Shown here piece after piece: positions 43,145 to 58,150 of a DNA stretch of 64,000 bases (the stretch's first letter is position 1; every line of letters starts with the position of its first letter). The notes under the pieces are model-generated. The model saw only the letters and a list, made by a program, of their open reading frames with translations. It was not told where the DNA came from and did not search any database. Source of the DNA: Neelides folsomi (Eukaryota; Arthropoda; Collembola; Neelipleona; Neelidae); assembly GCA_034687125.1 (NCBI GenBank), contig JAQGBZ010000118.1, positions 62,001 to 126,000 of the forward strand, read 5' to 3'. A program made the translations under genes and the position numbers.

Positions 43145-46100
43145 CCGCTTGAGCTCGTTGTGAGGGTCGGAGGGGGTCGTAATCCGGTCCCCACATTCTT
43201 CTCACAATGGGATTCTGGCTCGGAGGAGGGTTCGGGGAAAACAAACAGCTGAAGTTTGTCATCTCACCGGCTCCTCAAGACTCCCTTCATTGTGAGGGAT
43301 GGAGGGTGGATGAGGCTCTTGGCCATGGAAGCAATTATCTCCAGGGCTCCTCCAAAGGGACAGGGGATTTAAGTGCCCGCGCCCTCATCAAACTCACAAA
43401 ATCAACATTTGGACAGACAGGCGGAGAGTTCGGCACGCAATTGATATAATTGCACTTCACGACACTCGACGTGGAACATCTGGATCATCCACACGAATCA
43501 TTAATTCCTCAATTCCAAGACAGGTACATTGGATGGGGAAAGAGAGGAAATGATGGAGGGAAATAAATGAATTAAATAAACCATTCGCACTCACACGAGA
43601 ACACACACAATCCCTCATTTTGAATATTAATGACGGATTTGATTCTCGATTGATGGGGGATGATTGTAAATTCCTTGTAAAAATATTTTAATGTGAAAGT
43701 GGGGTAATTAGAGAGCGAGGGTTGTAAACATCTTCCAAGTGAGATTCCTTCCAGTTCTCCACTCGCTTGTTTCTCACTCCCCTTTTCATCCCAAGCTTCC
43801 CATGAGATCCTCCTTTGTGTGTTGGTTCAGTTGGACTTGGAGATTCCTCTGATAAACTCCAACATGCATTCCTCCTCTTTTAGCTACGAGACGAATCTGT
43901 TCGAATCCCATGTTTAAGAGATAAAATGTCCATTTGGAAGGAATTCCTCCCGAGTGAAGTATGAGGCAACAAGGAGTGCGTACACACGGATATTAATACG
44001 TCTTTTCAATCGGCCCTTTTGACACCACTTCAACTCCCACCATCTTTCTTTGACGTAAAAACCTCTCTTCACCCCCACTTTACCCAAATCGAAGTTTGGG
44101 AAAGTTGGGCTAAGTAGGAAGGTGGGGAAACCCCCGCCGTTCCTCAATTTTATTCCAATCGTAAACCGGGAGTGAAAGGGGGTGTGTAGGGCGTAATAGA
44201 AGCTTAATAGTCCACATTCCATTTTCATTCCCCAGGAGTGGAGAAGTTGAAGTGATAGAAAGAGTGATGTGGGGGAGCCCCCCCTCCCCACTTCCCCCCA
44301 AACAAATCCTCGCTCATAAAAGAGTGGCTGGAGAGGTTTAGCCCTTTTTATGTTTATGTCCCGAAAGGGAAAATGAGGTTTTTACGATGGACATTGCCTT
44401 TCTCCGTCACCCTCGTCGGAGTCGGTGGGAATCGACGCTATTCATCATCTTTCCTATATGCAAAAGTCGGTGAGGTGAAGAGCTCTCGTTAAGGGCAATA
44501 AAACAAGGGCAGTTTAAATCCCAGCCCATTACCATGAGGGGAGTAATTGAACTAACGGCCGTGTAAATATTTTCCATTCCCCGGAATGCCAACTTGGACC
44601 ATGTTGTGAATGGAACAACAATAACGTGAATCTCACTCCTGGTTCTTTTAGAGCCATTCACCACACGCCCTCTCAGACCTCTCACACAATATGTCGAATT
44701 CCCCACCTTTGACCTCTGAGCTCGGCAAGATCCATTTCGGCCCTGTTTTCCATAAAGTGAATCTCGAAGGGACGTGGAGGAGGAGAAGAAGCCATCAAAT
44801 GACAATTAGCCCTTGTTTTCCTGTCGGCCCAAGAAGTTAGGGTTGCGGGTCTCCGCAGACGGAATTGATTCTCCTTGATGAAGAGGCTTCCGAGAAGTAT
44901 TTATGACCCTCTTTCAGATTTATTGTGAGATTATCTCGGGGACTCATTTAACTCTCCTCCGCACTTCTCCATTGGATTCACATTGGGAGGAGAGGGGTCG
45001 TAAATCAGACTCAGGTTTCCTTCCTCCCATTGTCTCTCCTTGACCTCCAACGACATTGAGGATCTGACACTCTCCCGGTCGAACCCAGCAAAATAATTTA
45101 CCCATTATTCAATATTTGTGTCAGGGGATTGAGACGCTTCCCAAGTTCCTCTTTTACAACGTCGCTAATGGAGGAGAGAGATAGAAAGTTGATAGTTTTA
45201 ATGGAGAATGTGGGTTGTTTATAGCTTAATAAATAAATGATGGTGAGGATGAATGGAGAAGTGCCGGGTTTATTGCTCCTCTCTAACAAGGAGTGAAAAG
45301 GAATATGAAGACCACCCAGTCTCCCTCATTACAATATGGGCCAAAAAGATGTCTCGGTGGGTCACGAGGTCGTTGTCACTCTCCTTGTTGACTCTTCACA
45401 ACTTTGGTTCCAGTTCCCAAGAAGATCACCATAAACTTCCCCGGTGGACCACCGAGAACCTTCAGCCATCCACCTCCCACTTTCCCACATCCATTTGCCA
45501 CCGGAGATGCAGCAAGTGGAGAAATTGGGCGGTGACCTTCGTCAGGTTCCTCACACTTGTTGCCATTTGCATTTGCCATTTAGTAAATAAATGGAGTCTG
45601 CACGTTTCTGTGGCGACCGTCTCTGGAAATGTCATCTGGAGAGAGATGAAACCGGTTTGGGGATTTGCACAAGAGACACTATGGAGGTTTGACGATTCTC
45701 CAGCGGGGGCTCTGGGAATATCGAGAATGCATTTGAGACATTTCCCAACTTCATGTTGTCAGAGTGAGTTGTGATGGCGGGTGGAGATGTACACCCTCGC
45801 AGGGTCATACAACAGAACTTGATACAAAAGGTGGAAAGGTGGAAAAAAGCATTTAATGGGAGGGAAATTGCACGGCTAGACTCCTCGGAGATCGGGTATC
45901 AAGAAATAAATCAGACCGGGAGAGTTGGGATTTATCATGACGGCCCTCCTGCACAACCTCCAAGAAACATTAGACGCCGTTTCCTCGTTGGAGTGAGGAA
46001 GTGATCACTTGGACACTTTTCAATCCATCTCTCCTTCGCCCCTCCAGCGGGATTTAGGGCTGCATTGGAAGATGCGACTTGAAAGTACCAGTTGGCGACA

Positions 46101-46379
46101 GACGGCCGGAGACCTACTTTTCTATGTATCTTCTCCCCTTCTCCATTTCCTACACAAGTTCAAGGGACTCTCTCCGCTCTTCAAATTCACATCGGGGTTA
46201 ATTCTCCGCGGCTCAAACTTTAAATTGGAGATTTGGGCCAATCGTGCGGGGCGGGCTTGGGATGGGCCTTTATATTTAAATTTGTAATTGGAGGGATCTA
46301 GATATGTCAATAGTGAAAGATGACTCGTGACAATTGGCAAAGCGCCGGAGATTTGCATAATAAAACTCAACATCGACGG

Positions 46380-46620
46380 AGAAGTCGCAATACATTCAAT
46401 AGAATTCCCATATAAATAATAACAACTATAGTAGATATGAGTATAAATATATTCTTAATGTACACAAGAAAACCCATCGAGATTTGTATTGAGAGATGGA
46501 ATTCACTATTAAGGGAATTTATGTTCAATTTTATTCATCATAATGGATTTGCCATCCAAATATTTATTTTCCTTGAAAATAACATACATATTAGTATTTC
46601 ATAATTTATTTCCTACATGT
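46380..46620. repeat. AT-rich island
   Basis: AT-rich patch without open frames of note. Confidence 0.4.
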
Positions 46621-48118
46621 TCCACTTGCCAAAGAGAACTCGTTCATGAAGCGCGTTATGAGGACTCTTGAGGCTCGTTGGGAATCAACATTCTCTTTTC
46701 TGGCTTATATTTAACTCCGCGTGGAGAAAGACGGGAAACATGGTTTGTGTGTACTGAAGATGATTATTAGCTCCTGGTATTCGAGATGGTTGTAAGGTGC
46801 CATTGGGAGGACTTACGAGCCACTCGGCTATCACTCCGCTTTATTACTCCCCATTTTCTATTATTTTGAGATGGAGGAACACGCAAGGGACGACGTGGCT
46901 TCACCGCTCGTTACCTCGTCAACTTGGAGATTTTTACGGGGATTCCTCATGCCGACAGTTTTTATTATTCCCATTTTACGTCCTTGTTTTCCACTTCCAC
47001 CTCCAAAAGCTCCATATCTTAATTACGAGTTCCCGCCTAATAAGAGGGCACAACCTCCGCTCCTCATCAACTCCCCAAAGAGAGGGGGAATTTAAAAAGG
47101 AAGTATATTTTTATTATTTAAGGACCATTTTTTATTCATTTTCCCCGCGATTTGTTAAAGTGCACATAGGATTCACAAGGAATTCAATTATTCTTCTTCA
47201 CACGCCTCTTGAAGAAAAGGAAGGTTAAAGGAGGTTTATAGCCGCTGGTTTTTTACCTCGAAAATTGTCCTCATCTTTTGCTTTTGAGGAGCTAAATGCA
47301 GGCGCTGGGAATAAATCGGGAGAGGAACGGCGAGCAGCTGGGCATTTGAATAAACCTCCTTCGCTTCCTCTGCGACTTTTCATTATGTTGGATCACTCTT
47401 CACCTCGGAGCGAACCAAATGGCCCACCTTCTATTATGTTCAATTCTCCCAACCTTTTAAATGGCCTAACGGGAGAGACACTTCATTCCATACATTCTCC
47501 AATGATGTAACATTGGGCTCAATCATAGATCATCTTCATTATTCTCAAACCAGGAGCATGTTTTTTCCACATCTCTCGCATACCTACGGAGCTATGGGAA
47601 ATGGATGAGTAATTTGAGTGAGTGGTAGAGGAAAAATGTTATCTATGTCCCACTAGCGAATGCGGAGAAACATTTGTCGAGTTCAGGAAGGTCAGACGGA
47701 CGGAGCATTTGGACTGAGCGACTTATGATAATGCCTATTGATACTTTCCATTTGAAGGAGTGTTGAGAGCTCTGCACCGTATGGCCCACCAACATCCCAC
47801 CAGAGATATCGGCCCAAGTGCACAAATAACCAAGAGAGAGGATTTTTATTATTTATCTCTTTTTATTTATGGGAGCCCGCCGGGGGAGATGTTCCCTGCC
47901 CTGTGCATTTTGCGTGCCGAATCGATTGATTTCCTGCCATTTATGATTCATCACTCTGCAAGGAACCCTCCGTCACAATTACAATCGGAACATTTGAAAG
48001 TGTCTCGTGGTGGAGTCACCTTCCCTTTCTAATTGCCCAATTTCATGCAGAGATCTCCCATTTCTCCCACTCCGTCCGCCCACCCTCGATGACCCGAGGT
48101 GAAGACGGGCGCGCACTT

Positions 48119-48122
<4 letters not shown>

Positions 48123-48153
<31 letters not shown>
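48123..48153 (+). repeat. CA dinucleotide microsatellite
   Basis: About 15.5 uninterrupted CA units, likely length-polymorphic. Confidence 0.97.
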
Positions 48154-48155
<2 letters not shown>

Positions 48156-48699
48156 TCCCTTAGAGATCATTTTGAGAGACACTTCCAGGCAGCCCTCTCC
48201 ACTCCATCATCTCCCCTCCCCTTTCCCCCAAACACCATATTTTATTACACTTTCTCGTCATACTTTTTCACAGGAAAATGAAGAACCCATGTTGGAGGGA
48301 GATTATGGAAAAACCAATTTACACAATCGAGGAAGGGGAGAATTTAATTGAAGGTTATTGGGTTTCATTTGACTTGCTCATATATTCCTCCCTTTGGATG
48401 CTATTAAGAGTGAGAAGTTGGGAAAGGCTTGGAGAGGATCTGAATCCAAATCAGCCCTTTTCCAATCTAGGATTCCAAGTCTGGAAGGTGAAACGGAGTG
48501 AATGTTGGAAAGTGAATGGAATTCGAGTATTGTGGAATATAATAAGGGGATCCCCTTGTGAGGTCTTAAGCCCTTTTGAAGTTGAGATTGCTCCTTGGGC
48601 ATTTGGGGCTTCTTGGGGATGAAGAACCCTTTAAGGGTTCTTCCAATAGGAGATTGGAAATTTCTCAACCTCCACTCGCTCCGGATCCGAATAGATCGT

Positions 48700-48960
48700 T
48701 CCAATATTGAGCTTTCAATATCGCTTTTATTTCATCTTTAATGGATACAAATAATAAAATATTTACAAATTATGATATATGAACACATACTCATGCTCAT
48801 ATATACTTATAGAGTAATTGTACATACCTATAATATCTATTTTTATATTTTTATTGTATGTACTTATACTCGAATATGCAGTATGATTCAAATAACGGTC
48901 CATTAGTTTCCTTGATATTATAGGAATGCAAATTATATGTATGAGAATTATTTATTCTCA
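48700..48960. repeat. AT-rich island containing ATACCTAT
   Basis: ATACCTAT lies at 48824-48831 among TACATA and GTATGTAC-like words. Confidence 0.5.
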
Positions 48961-51900
48961 ATTTGCACTGAGTGACTGGACGGAGTGTCGTGTGGTGATG
49001 TACGGTGGAGGTGATGGAGGTCGAAGGGTTCCTCAAGGGTCCGCCATTGAGAATGATGAGAGGAGCTGGGAAAGGTTTCATGTCGGATCTGTATGTGTGG
49101 GAGCGAGGGGCTGACTCCGGGGGAAAAATCTCCCGAACCCCTCTGCTCCTCGCTCCAGGTCTTCAGTCGCCCAGTGGAAGTCGACCAGACACGACGTTCG
49201 TCTCGTCCTCGTGCCGAACAAAGACTCTCGAGGGGACGAGTTGGACTCAACCAACGTGAGACGTTCCAAAGGTATTTGTATTAATATTAAAAGAGTGAAG
49301 TGGGTGAACTTGGATCTCCCTCAAGTGGTCGGAGTGTGTTGGGAGGATCCGGTTGTTTAATTGTCCGAATTTGAAGGTGGTGAGTGGAAAGTGTGTGTGA
49401 GTGAAGTGGGGATGTTGGAAGGTCCTCGAGGGACACTTTCTGCCCACTAAATCCGCTCAACTCCCGGGAATGAAGCCCCAAAGTGCATTGATTCCTCATT
49501 GACATTCCGGGAGGAATGGAGTCATTTCGTGTCAAGTTGTTCATTTGCCCTCGGAATTAAGAACAGAAGTGATTCCGGAGGGAGTGGAAGACAGCGTGAT
49601 TGATTCTCCCCAAATCCCTCCTTCCCCCGTCGTTGGAGTTCTCAATGAGTGAAATTGACGGGAGAAAATGTCATTGTCATCTCTCGCGTAAATCGATCGA
49701 GTGATTGTTCCCCTCCCATCACTCGCTCCCGGCTCCACAAAAAGGTATGATTTGATCCTTGAGAGTGAATGAGGCGTCCGCGAAACATTCCGTCCAATGA
49801 ATCGAGTCAGTGGGCGAAGATTGAATAAGTTTGAAAGTGGATTATTTTAAATGACTTGAGTGGAGATATCTGAGTGCTCCAAGTGAACATGTTTGTTATT
49901 TCCCTCGTTTTTGTGGATTCATTTCGTCCTTTGGCCTTTCTTCCCCCGACGTTTTACCTTACACTTCTTGAGGGTCGAAAGAGTCTTTGGGACCCCAAGG
50001 CCTCTCCCTTTTCTTCCGTTTTCAAATCCGCTCGAATGTCATTTCCTCTCCCCTGTCAGAGGGAGATCTCTCGGTTGGAGTAATGGAGATCCCCTTGTTT
50101 CATCTGGGTCCGAGGGATGTATGAAGGATTACGTAACGCTGTTCGACGTTTTATCGCTCAAGTGGAACGAACTCCATTTTCCTTATTTATTCTCATCCTT
50201 CCATGTGGCTCATCTTGATATTAAACGGCCAGCAAAGGCGGTCTGATCATCTTTTTATCTCTTCGGCTCTCCAAAGGAATGACTCAACTCTTCCCCAACA
50301 TTGATCGGAATGATGGGCGGAAGTATGAGCCATTCTCGTTTTCCCCCACGTCTCCACACATTGTTTCCAATTGTCTGTCACTGTGGTTCGTCCACCGTTT
50401 TAAATATTTCATGTGTGGGCGAGGCGAACCTGAATGTTGGGATTTCAATCCAAGTCCTTCTGCAAATAAAAAAGGAGATAGGGAGCATAGGAAAGCAAAT
50501 AACCTCCTCATTTGTTTTTTTATATATCAACATCCAGAGCTCATGTACAATTCATTGGTTGAGTCAATATTTTAGATTAGCCAAATGAAGTCTCGAATTG
50601 GATTTCCTCCGATCGTTCCTCATTCTTCCCCCGCTCCACATTTCCAAGACGCATAAATATTTCCTCAGCGTTCCAAGGCCAACTAATATTTTTCGGGCTC
50701 GGAATACTTATTTGATCCGTTTATATGGGAAATTGGGTAGGTTAAAAATCAGGAGTTGTCTCTCCTGCCATTATTTGGGACACTCAGAGTTATGTACTCC
50801 ACAAATACACTTTGCAATTTGAATTTGCAAAGTTGGAAGGGCCCCGTGGAGAATTCCGCCATTGCTCATTCACAAGGAGTTTGGAAGGTAGACTTCATTG
50901 GAGATCAGTCGAGGGATTTGGGAGATCTCGCCAAGACGCCCCTCGTCCATGTCTCCTGTCATGTCGAATCTTTGGAGCCGTTGGTAAATGAATCAAAGAA
51001 CTCGCTTCAGCTCACCATCATTTCTCTCTCCTGCTCTCATACAGCCACTCACTTCTCCTCCAGATATGATCCACATTTTAATTCCATCAGACACATCAGA
51101 GGAAATCGAAGTGAATATGTGTGAAATTTACTATTTGTACTTTGAATGGGATTAAATGTTGAAAGTTAATCTCCCGTGATTATATAACTTTCCCTAAATG
51201 GATTCTTTATAGGAAGAATAATCCGCTTTGAGAATTAATTTCCAACTCCTTTTCTTCCTCTCATTAAGAAGAAAGGGACGAAGTGCCAAATGAGTTCTTC
51301 AAACTTTAAACAATTAAAACCCTCCTTATTTATTAATTGGCCCAGAAAATCTGGAGATGTATTTTATCATTTACAAATAAATTAAGACTTGTATTTGAAT
51401 TTAAATTGGCAGCCTTCGGAATGAGATTGAACGGAACAATGGAAAAGTTCAATCAGAGTAATGGAAAAAAAGATATTCAAATATGAGGAGGAAATCAAAG
51501 TCATTGGAGCCTGGCGGAGGTGGACTTGATTAGTCATTCTCGAGATCTCGATTCCTCTCGGTTAAATGTCTTTGAAAAATCTACACGCAATTGTTCATTT
51601 AACTAAAATTCTCAAACAACTTGAGATTCAACGCTCACTTGAACCAATTATGGAAAAGGATAGGAAAATTGTATTTGCACAATTTTTTAATTATTTTTAC
51701 AAGTTCTTAAGAACCCATGAGACAGTTGAGAAGTTTGAGTATTTGAAAAAAACTTCAATTTCTATTGAGCTTTATTAATATTTAATTTGCCATCTTTTCA
51801 TTAAACAAAATTTTTTCTCTCAAAGGATGATGTATAGAGTTTAGAAATTGAATCTTTGGATGGGAACTCTCAATGGCCATTAAAGAGTGAATAATTTAAG

Positions 51901-54900
51901 GGCTCCATTTCTTTATCTCTTGAAGAGGGAGGTGAGTGGAGGGATCCTAATGGATCAATACTAATCACAAGTCCTCATCATTCCCTTTTTTCTCTCCCGT
52001 TTATTGCTGAGCTTCGTAAAACCCGGAATTTATGAGTATTTTTTTAGTTAATTCGTAATTGTGGGGCTTGGAGATTGGCCGAAGGAGTTTCTCATTTCAC
52101 TCCTTTGAATGAGGCTGTCAAAGTGGAGGTCGATTTATGGTCAACAAGGAGATTCGTAAGTCGAGGTGACATTCCTGCCAAGACAAGGATTTTAAAATGG
52201 TCGTCAATGCAGGACTTTATGGTTACCAGAGAGGCCCATGAATGAGCTGAACAAGGGGATTATTCAAATATTATCTTCAATTTCCAAAAGAGAGTTTTAT
52301 TTTGGAGGGATTGGGAAGATGGGAAATTAGTTCTTCACGCTTCACCAACTTCCTCTTCTCTAATCACCGACTCATTGGAGTTGAGAAAATACCAGGAGAC
52401 GATAAACATTTTGTTTCTCCGATTCGGGGAGATTTCCATTTGAGAAGAGGGTCGTAAAGATCCGGGATTTCTCCTCCTCTCCAAGAGAGAATAAAAATGA
52501 GGGATTGAAACAATTTGGAGGATCGAAGGGGGAAGTCACATCCCGCCTATTCACTTTATACGACTCCTCATCTCTCGGTTTCTGGGGTGGGGAATGGGTT
52601 TTTACGACCTCTCACTTGCCGCCCGGTCCTTAATGCAATTAAGACGACATTGGCGAGAAATGAAGAGAGTCGTAAACGGCGGCCAATAAAATGGAATAAT
52701 CCGAATTTAATTTCAAATGGGTTGTCGATGGCTCATAATTCAATCTCTCAAACTTTCGTCCCCCAGTGTGGGCCAAAGAAACTGGGACAAAAATGGTGGA
52801 GACGGTTCATATTTATTTATCTCCGGAGGAATTGTTCCTAATGAGAAGGAATCGATCTGTTTACAAGCCAAAGTTGGGGGAATTCCCCTCAATATCGCAA
52901 TCATTTATTGTCATGTGGGCCGATTTTTTTGGAGAGTTGAGGACGCGGAAAGGGCGGAGATTCCCCTTCATTCTTCCCGGTTCCATTTGAATGACAATCA
53001 ATGGATTTGGTGGTCGGAGAGGAAAAGTGGCTAATAGGCCTTTGGATTTATCGCTCCATTCCTCCTCCTTGATTCTTATTCGGGGTTTCAAGACGCGTTC
53101 TCGTTTGTCTTCCTGTCACCGGGCATTGGAGGTAGCGGATCCACGGAATTAAAAACTTTTTATAAAGTCGAGGGAAAAAAGAGATTGGGGCACATCTGGG
53201 TCTTTATTATGCATTTATGTTCCTCTCCTGACCGCCGTTCCGGGAAGTCTCCTTTTTTACTTATTAACTGCCCCGGAATGCAAATGGGACTCAAGTTTAT
53301 AAACTTCCTTCTCTTATGCGCCTAACTAACTCTTTTATGTTAATTTTTAATCCCTTAGCTCACTTCCCTACCTGTCCAATCCTGGCTCAAGGAGTGGGAG
53401 TGGGAGACTTTCCGAGTGTCTCCAACGTGAATTAAAATATTTATTCCGCTCGCTAGAGGTTTAGAAAAAGCGGAGCACTTGGGCGAGATTGCTCTGCACA
53501 TCTCTCTCTATCAAACCACGTCTTTTCATCCAGGAATTTATGAGGGTGAAGGGACGTCACAATTGGGAATAAATCTGTTCACAAGGCCTTAACTCCTACC
53601 TCCGTCAATCCCAGGATTCCCATTTTTGCAAACCCCCTCTTAATTTTTTAAGCCTCGGAAAAACAAATTTATTTGCATCTGTTACTCACTGCATATTTAA
53701 ATACAACCTCGCGAGGAAGCAAATGTATTCTGGGAGATTTCCATTAGGAGGGGATTAAAGGTGAATATAGGAAATTAATAATGAAGCCTTAAAGAACTTC
53801 GTCTGGGCTGTCAGGAGGTAATGCAAATCTATGGGTTCTCCGACCCTGGTTTTTGAGGGATCTTTTTCCCCTAAAATGCTCGATGAGGATCGGCGAGAGT
53901 TTTTGGGTTTCTTTGCTCGGGTGACACGACGGTAATTTATGAGCTTCATCGATTATGCCTTTAAACCTCATTGTTTAGCAAGCGGATTCAATTTTCCCTC
54001 TTTTTGAGGGTTTAATTAGCGAGTGAATATTTTGAGTCTGCGGTTGTCGCTTAGGAAGATGCCCAAGATCTCTGGTGATTCCCTCTGAATGGAAGGATGG
54101 AGATGGTAATGAGATTAAAGGGACGGGCTCGTGTGATACATATTTTATTTCTTCCGTTCCCTGGGAAGGAGTTCGGGAGGGAGCGGCGAACTTCCACAGC
54201 CTGCGAATGTTAATGAATCCGAGAGGAATATAATGGTCGTTGGATGAATGTGGAGAGCGCTGACATTGGTTTCGGTCTCGGAACAAACCGGTTTCCTTCT
54301 CCATCTCAGGTTTCTTTCTCACCGTGCCTTCCAAGAGTTTCCCAAAGTTGGAGGCCTCACATTCCTTATGCCTACGCCTCGTCCCTCCTCACCTCCACTT
54401 CCAATCAACATTTATAATTCCAAAGGTCATCCCCCTTCGGACACTCGGCCAATTTGCATCCGGACCCTCCGCTTTTAGATTCGTCATCTTTCACACGTGC
54501 GAGGGAATCCGGTTGGCAAGATGGATCCGAGAGATCCTCGAGGAAATTCGAGAAGAGGGCAATTTTCCTTCTCAATTTCCGAGCGAGCTTCCTTTAATGC
54601 TCCCAATTAAAATACAATTTAATTGGGACGGGAATTAAATGCAACTGGTAAGGAGCGGGGAGGCCTATCTGGGCCACTATCTCCCATGAAGTGCTTTAAG
54701 CCAGGCCCAGGATCGTTCCGGGGATTCCGTGGGAGATGAGCCCATAAGGACGGCTGGATGTTTACATTTCCCGCTTCTCCACTGGAATGAAATGGTGGAA
54801 GAAATAGTGGGTGGGATATTTAAATAATAAGTTCCTGTTGCTCCCCCTCCACGTCCAGGGTGAGAGGAGGCGGGGAATTTGAATAAATTAATTTGAATAA

Positions 54901-57900
54901 GGGAGAAGGTGAATGGGGGAGCTGAATTGATCAAATGGCCCATTTCAAATTCAATGAGAGTTCGATTCCAAGGAGTGAAAACGATCCCAAATAAATTCTC
55001 CGGAATGGGAAGCTCCAAATGTCGAGGGGGCTCTTTTTCTCTTCCGACCATTTTACAATGGATTTTGCTCATTTTTCCTTCTCTTTTGGAAGGAGCTGTT
55101 GGGCCGATGTGATTGTTTGGGCCGATCCGTGCGGTGGCCGTCTCGGTTCACGGAAGGCGAAGAAAAGGAAGGAACTATGAGGAGCCCTCCATGCCACCGA
55201 GACCATTCAAATCCCAAGTCTCAATCCCAACATTCCTCACCCCATTCTCAAGGACTTCATTAGGGAGGAGAGGGAAAATATTGAGTTTCCTCTTTAAATT
55301 ACCACTTGGATTCCTTTTGCTCCAGCTGGCAAATTCGCCTTCCAAATTAATGGGCGAAGGGGAAGAAATGAAGACCCCTCTTTGTTGACAAATCTTCTTC
55401 CTCCCCTTGGATTTCTCTCCGGAGTCGGGGGGTTTGGTCGGATACCTTTCGGTCTTTTAATTGGAATTGGGTTTGGGAGGTTCGGCTTCCGTCCCCACTC
55501 TGTTGACGTTCCGCTCGACTTGAAGGTTGTGGGGACGGGACAAAAGACGTTCGCGTGGAGGCCCAACGGACCAAAATCCACCCAAATCCTCCATGATAAC
55601 AGAAGGGGATTTGGCCCACTTTGACTTTTCTCTGGCGGAGGTTAAATGGAGGAGTGCGGGGAGGCGTCGCTGGGCTGGACAATGGTCACAATGGCGGAGG
55701 TTCCAGCTGTCACCTCAAAGGAATCCCTTGAAAACGTCGTTAAGGAACTGGGGAAGGTCGCTCTTGACTCGGACAGACACAAAGGTGTGTTTGGAAAGGT
55801 GCGAGGAATTGTGAAGGGCCGCGTGAGGAATGCAAATCCATCAATTGGACTTTGGAGGAGTAGCGAAAATGGTAAATGATAGCCCATGGATTGTTATAAT
55901 TTCTCCTTCGCCTCCAGCCGGGCCATTTGTTGTGAAATGGGGAGGCGGTGGGAATTGGGTTCTTGACATTTCATTTATTTAAATTACTATGTGGACTCAG
56001 TTCCCTCCTTGGGAAGAGGAGTCGGCGGGGAGGAGGGGAATAATAATAGAGAAGGACAAAATGTTCCAATTCATCATAGAAAATTCATTGGATGGTTCTT
56101 GAGACTTGTTGGTTCTCCTGATGAGGAGGAAATACGGATGCAAATGACAGACGGACCTGAGCAGCATTTTAATCCTTTGCCCCGGGTGAATCCCGCCAGA
56201 CCTCGGGTCACTAGGGAGGGCGAGAAGTGGAGGGGTGGGCAGAGGAGCGGAAAAACATTCGTCGCATATCGACTCACTAATCCCTCGCAGTCCCTTGGAA
56301 TGACAATGAGCAAGCCCCCCCCGAAATAATCAAATGAGCCCCCGACAGGAGATCAAATCTAACTGAGCAAACAAATAATCTCCTTCCCGATCCTCCTTCA
56401 TAATCGGACCATTTTGGCCCATCCAACTCCACGCTTCATCAACCACATTAATTCCCGATTGTTTTCCTTTTGGAAAACCTTGGGGGTTTCTGGAGCGGAT
56501 CTTGGGCCTTTCTTTGCAACCGCACAGGATTGGAATTTTCCTGCCGCCATCCTCCCCGCCTTTCCCTCCCTCATAATCCGGCCATGAGCCGGGTGGCTTA
56601 CCCCTCCCGCTCCCTCCGAAATACCCGAAAGTAAAATGCTCTGTTTTATTTCGCAAAGTAGTTAAGCTCTCAAATGAACCTCCGCTCCGTCGAGTTCATC
56701 CCTTCAGCCGCCAGTTATTTCAATTAACTTTGGCAGACGGCTTTGAAATTCTCCCTCATTAATCGGACCGTTTAAAGGGAACACGGGAGATTGGATGGGG
56801 CCCTACGTAAATAAATATCTCTGGATGGCTCAATTGGCCCATGCGTCCTCTATGCCCTTCGTCCAACTCGTCAGAATTCTATCTGAGAGATGAGGGAAAT
56901 TCTTTTCTTCAATTTGATGGAATGAAAACATTTCGGGGCATGAAATCTTCACAGAGGAGAATTGGGGCCGTTTCCCTGTGCTCTGTTTGAGTTTGAATGG
57001 CCCTTTCCCGCGCCAGTCCTAATAATTCTTAATTAGATGGAGATTTGAATGTGAGGGGTGTGAGTTGTGCGGTGAGTTTCCATATGGAACTCGTGTGGGC
57101 TTCTGTGAGCCACCAGCGTGGGAATATGCTCAACTCCTTGTATAAATATAGTTAGATGTATAGGACGGATGGAGGGAGACGAAGGCTGCATGGTCCATTC
57201 ATGTACATACTTCCCCTCCCAACATCTCTCCAACCAATTTCTCCCAAGCTCTTTCTCGGAATGTAAATTTGACTTGTTCTCCCATGTTCGCCCCGATGTG
57301 AACGAGGCTAATTGAGAGAGAATGAGGAATGGATGAGAACGGAGGAGGTTTGGTTGGATTAGAATCCAACTCTCATTACGGCCCCCGACACCAATTTCCC
57401 CCAACAATTAATTAATTGTCGGGCATTCCTTCGCAAAACCCCTCCTGGCTCCATTAAAGCCCGTCTTGAGCAATTTGAGAATTAAATTCCTCCGCACTTC
57501 ATCGAGCCGCAAATTGAAGCGGAATTGAAACATTGGGAAGATTAAAATGTACAAATTTGAATTCGTTTAAAGGTCGTGTCCTCGAGCTCTTAATGAGCTC
57601 AATGTGAGGAAATTGAAGTAATGAAGACTTATGCAGAGTTGGAATTGGGACTTGACCAGCAGAGGACAATTTATTCCACTTTCATTCGATTAGTGCAGAG
57701 GCATCTCGCCCTAATGGGACTTGTGGTTCTTTCATAATCCACCACGTTGCATTTCTCCCATTCCATCCTTCACACTTCCAGAGCCACTTGGAGTCTCTAA
57801 GAGAACTTCGAACCTCCTGAGATTTGCATTCAAAGTACTGGCCTTTTCCCCTCCTCCACGAGGATCAAAGTTGACTTTTCCTTTGACGTTCCTTCAACTT

Positions 57901-57949
57901 CATTCTCTTTGTCATTTTACCATGCGAGGGCTAAAATTTAAAAGAAGCG

Positions 57950-58150
57950 TATTTTAAATCCAACATCAACTATTCATCATTCATCATATAAATACATCAA
58001 TTACGGATGTATTCTACCATAGACCTAATATACGTAATATATGAACATGACTAGGAACTATATGGTATTACATATGACATATAATTTTTTAAAATTATAC
58101 ATTAAATATGAATTATAATTTCACATGTACGTTGAGTGATTATGTTTATA
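57950..58150. repeat. AT-rich island
   Basis: AT-rich patch with words such as TACGTAATATATG and GGTATTACATATG. Confidence 0.4.

Noticed and set aside
42733-43194. 153-codon minus-strand frame
   Set aside because: It runs through a trinucleotide repeat (giving a Leu run) and has no conserved features.
45253-45774. 173-codon plus-strand frame, the longest in the desert
   Set aside because: No domain or signal is recognisable, a long antisense frame overlaps it, and no splice sites fit; moderate GC makes such frames likely in 41 kb.
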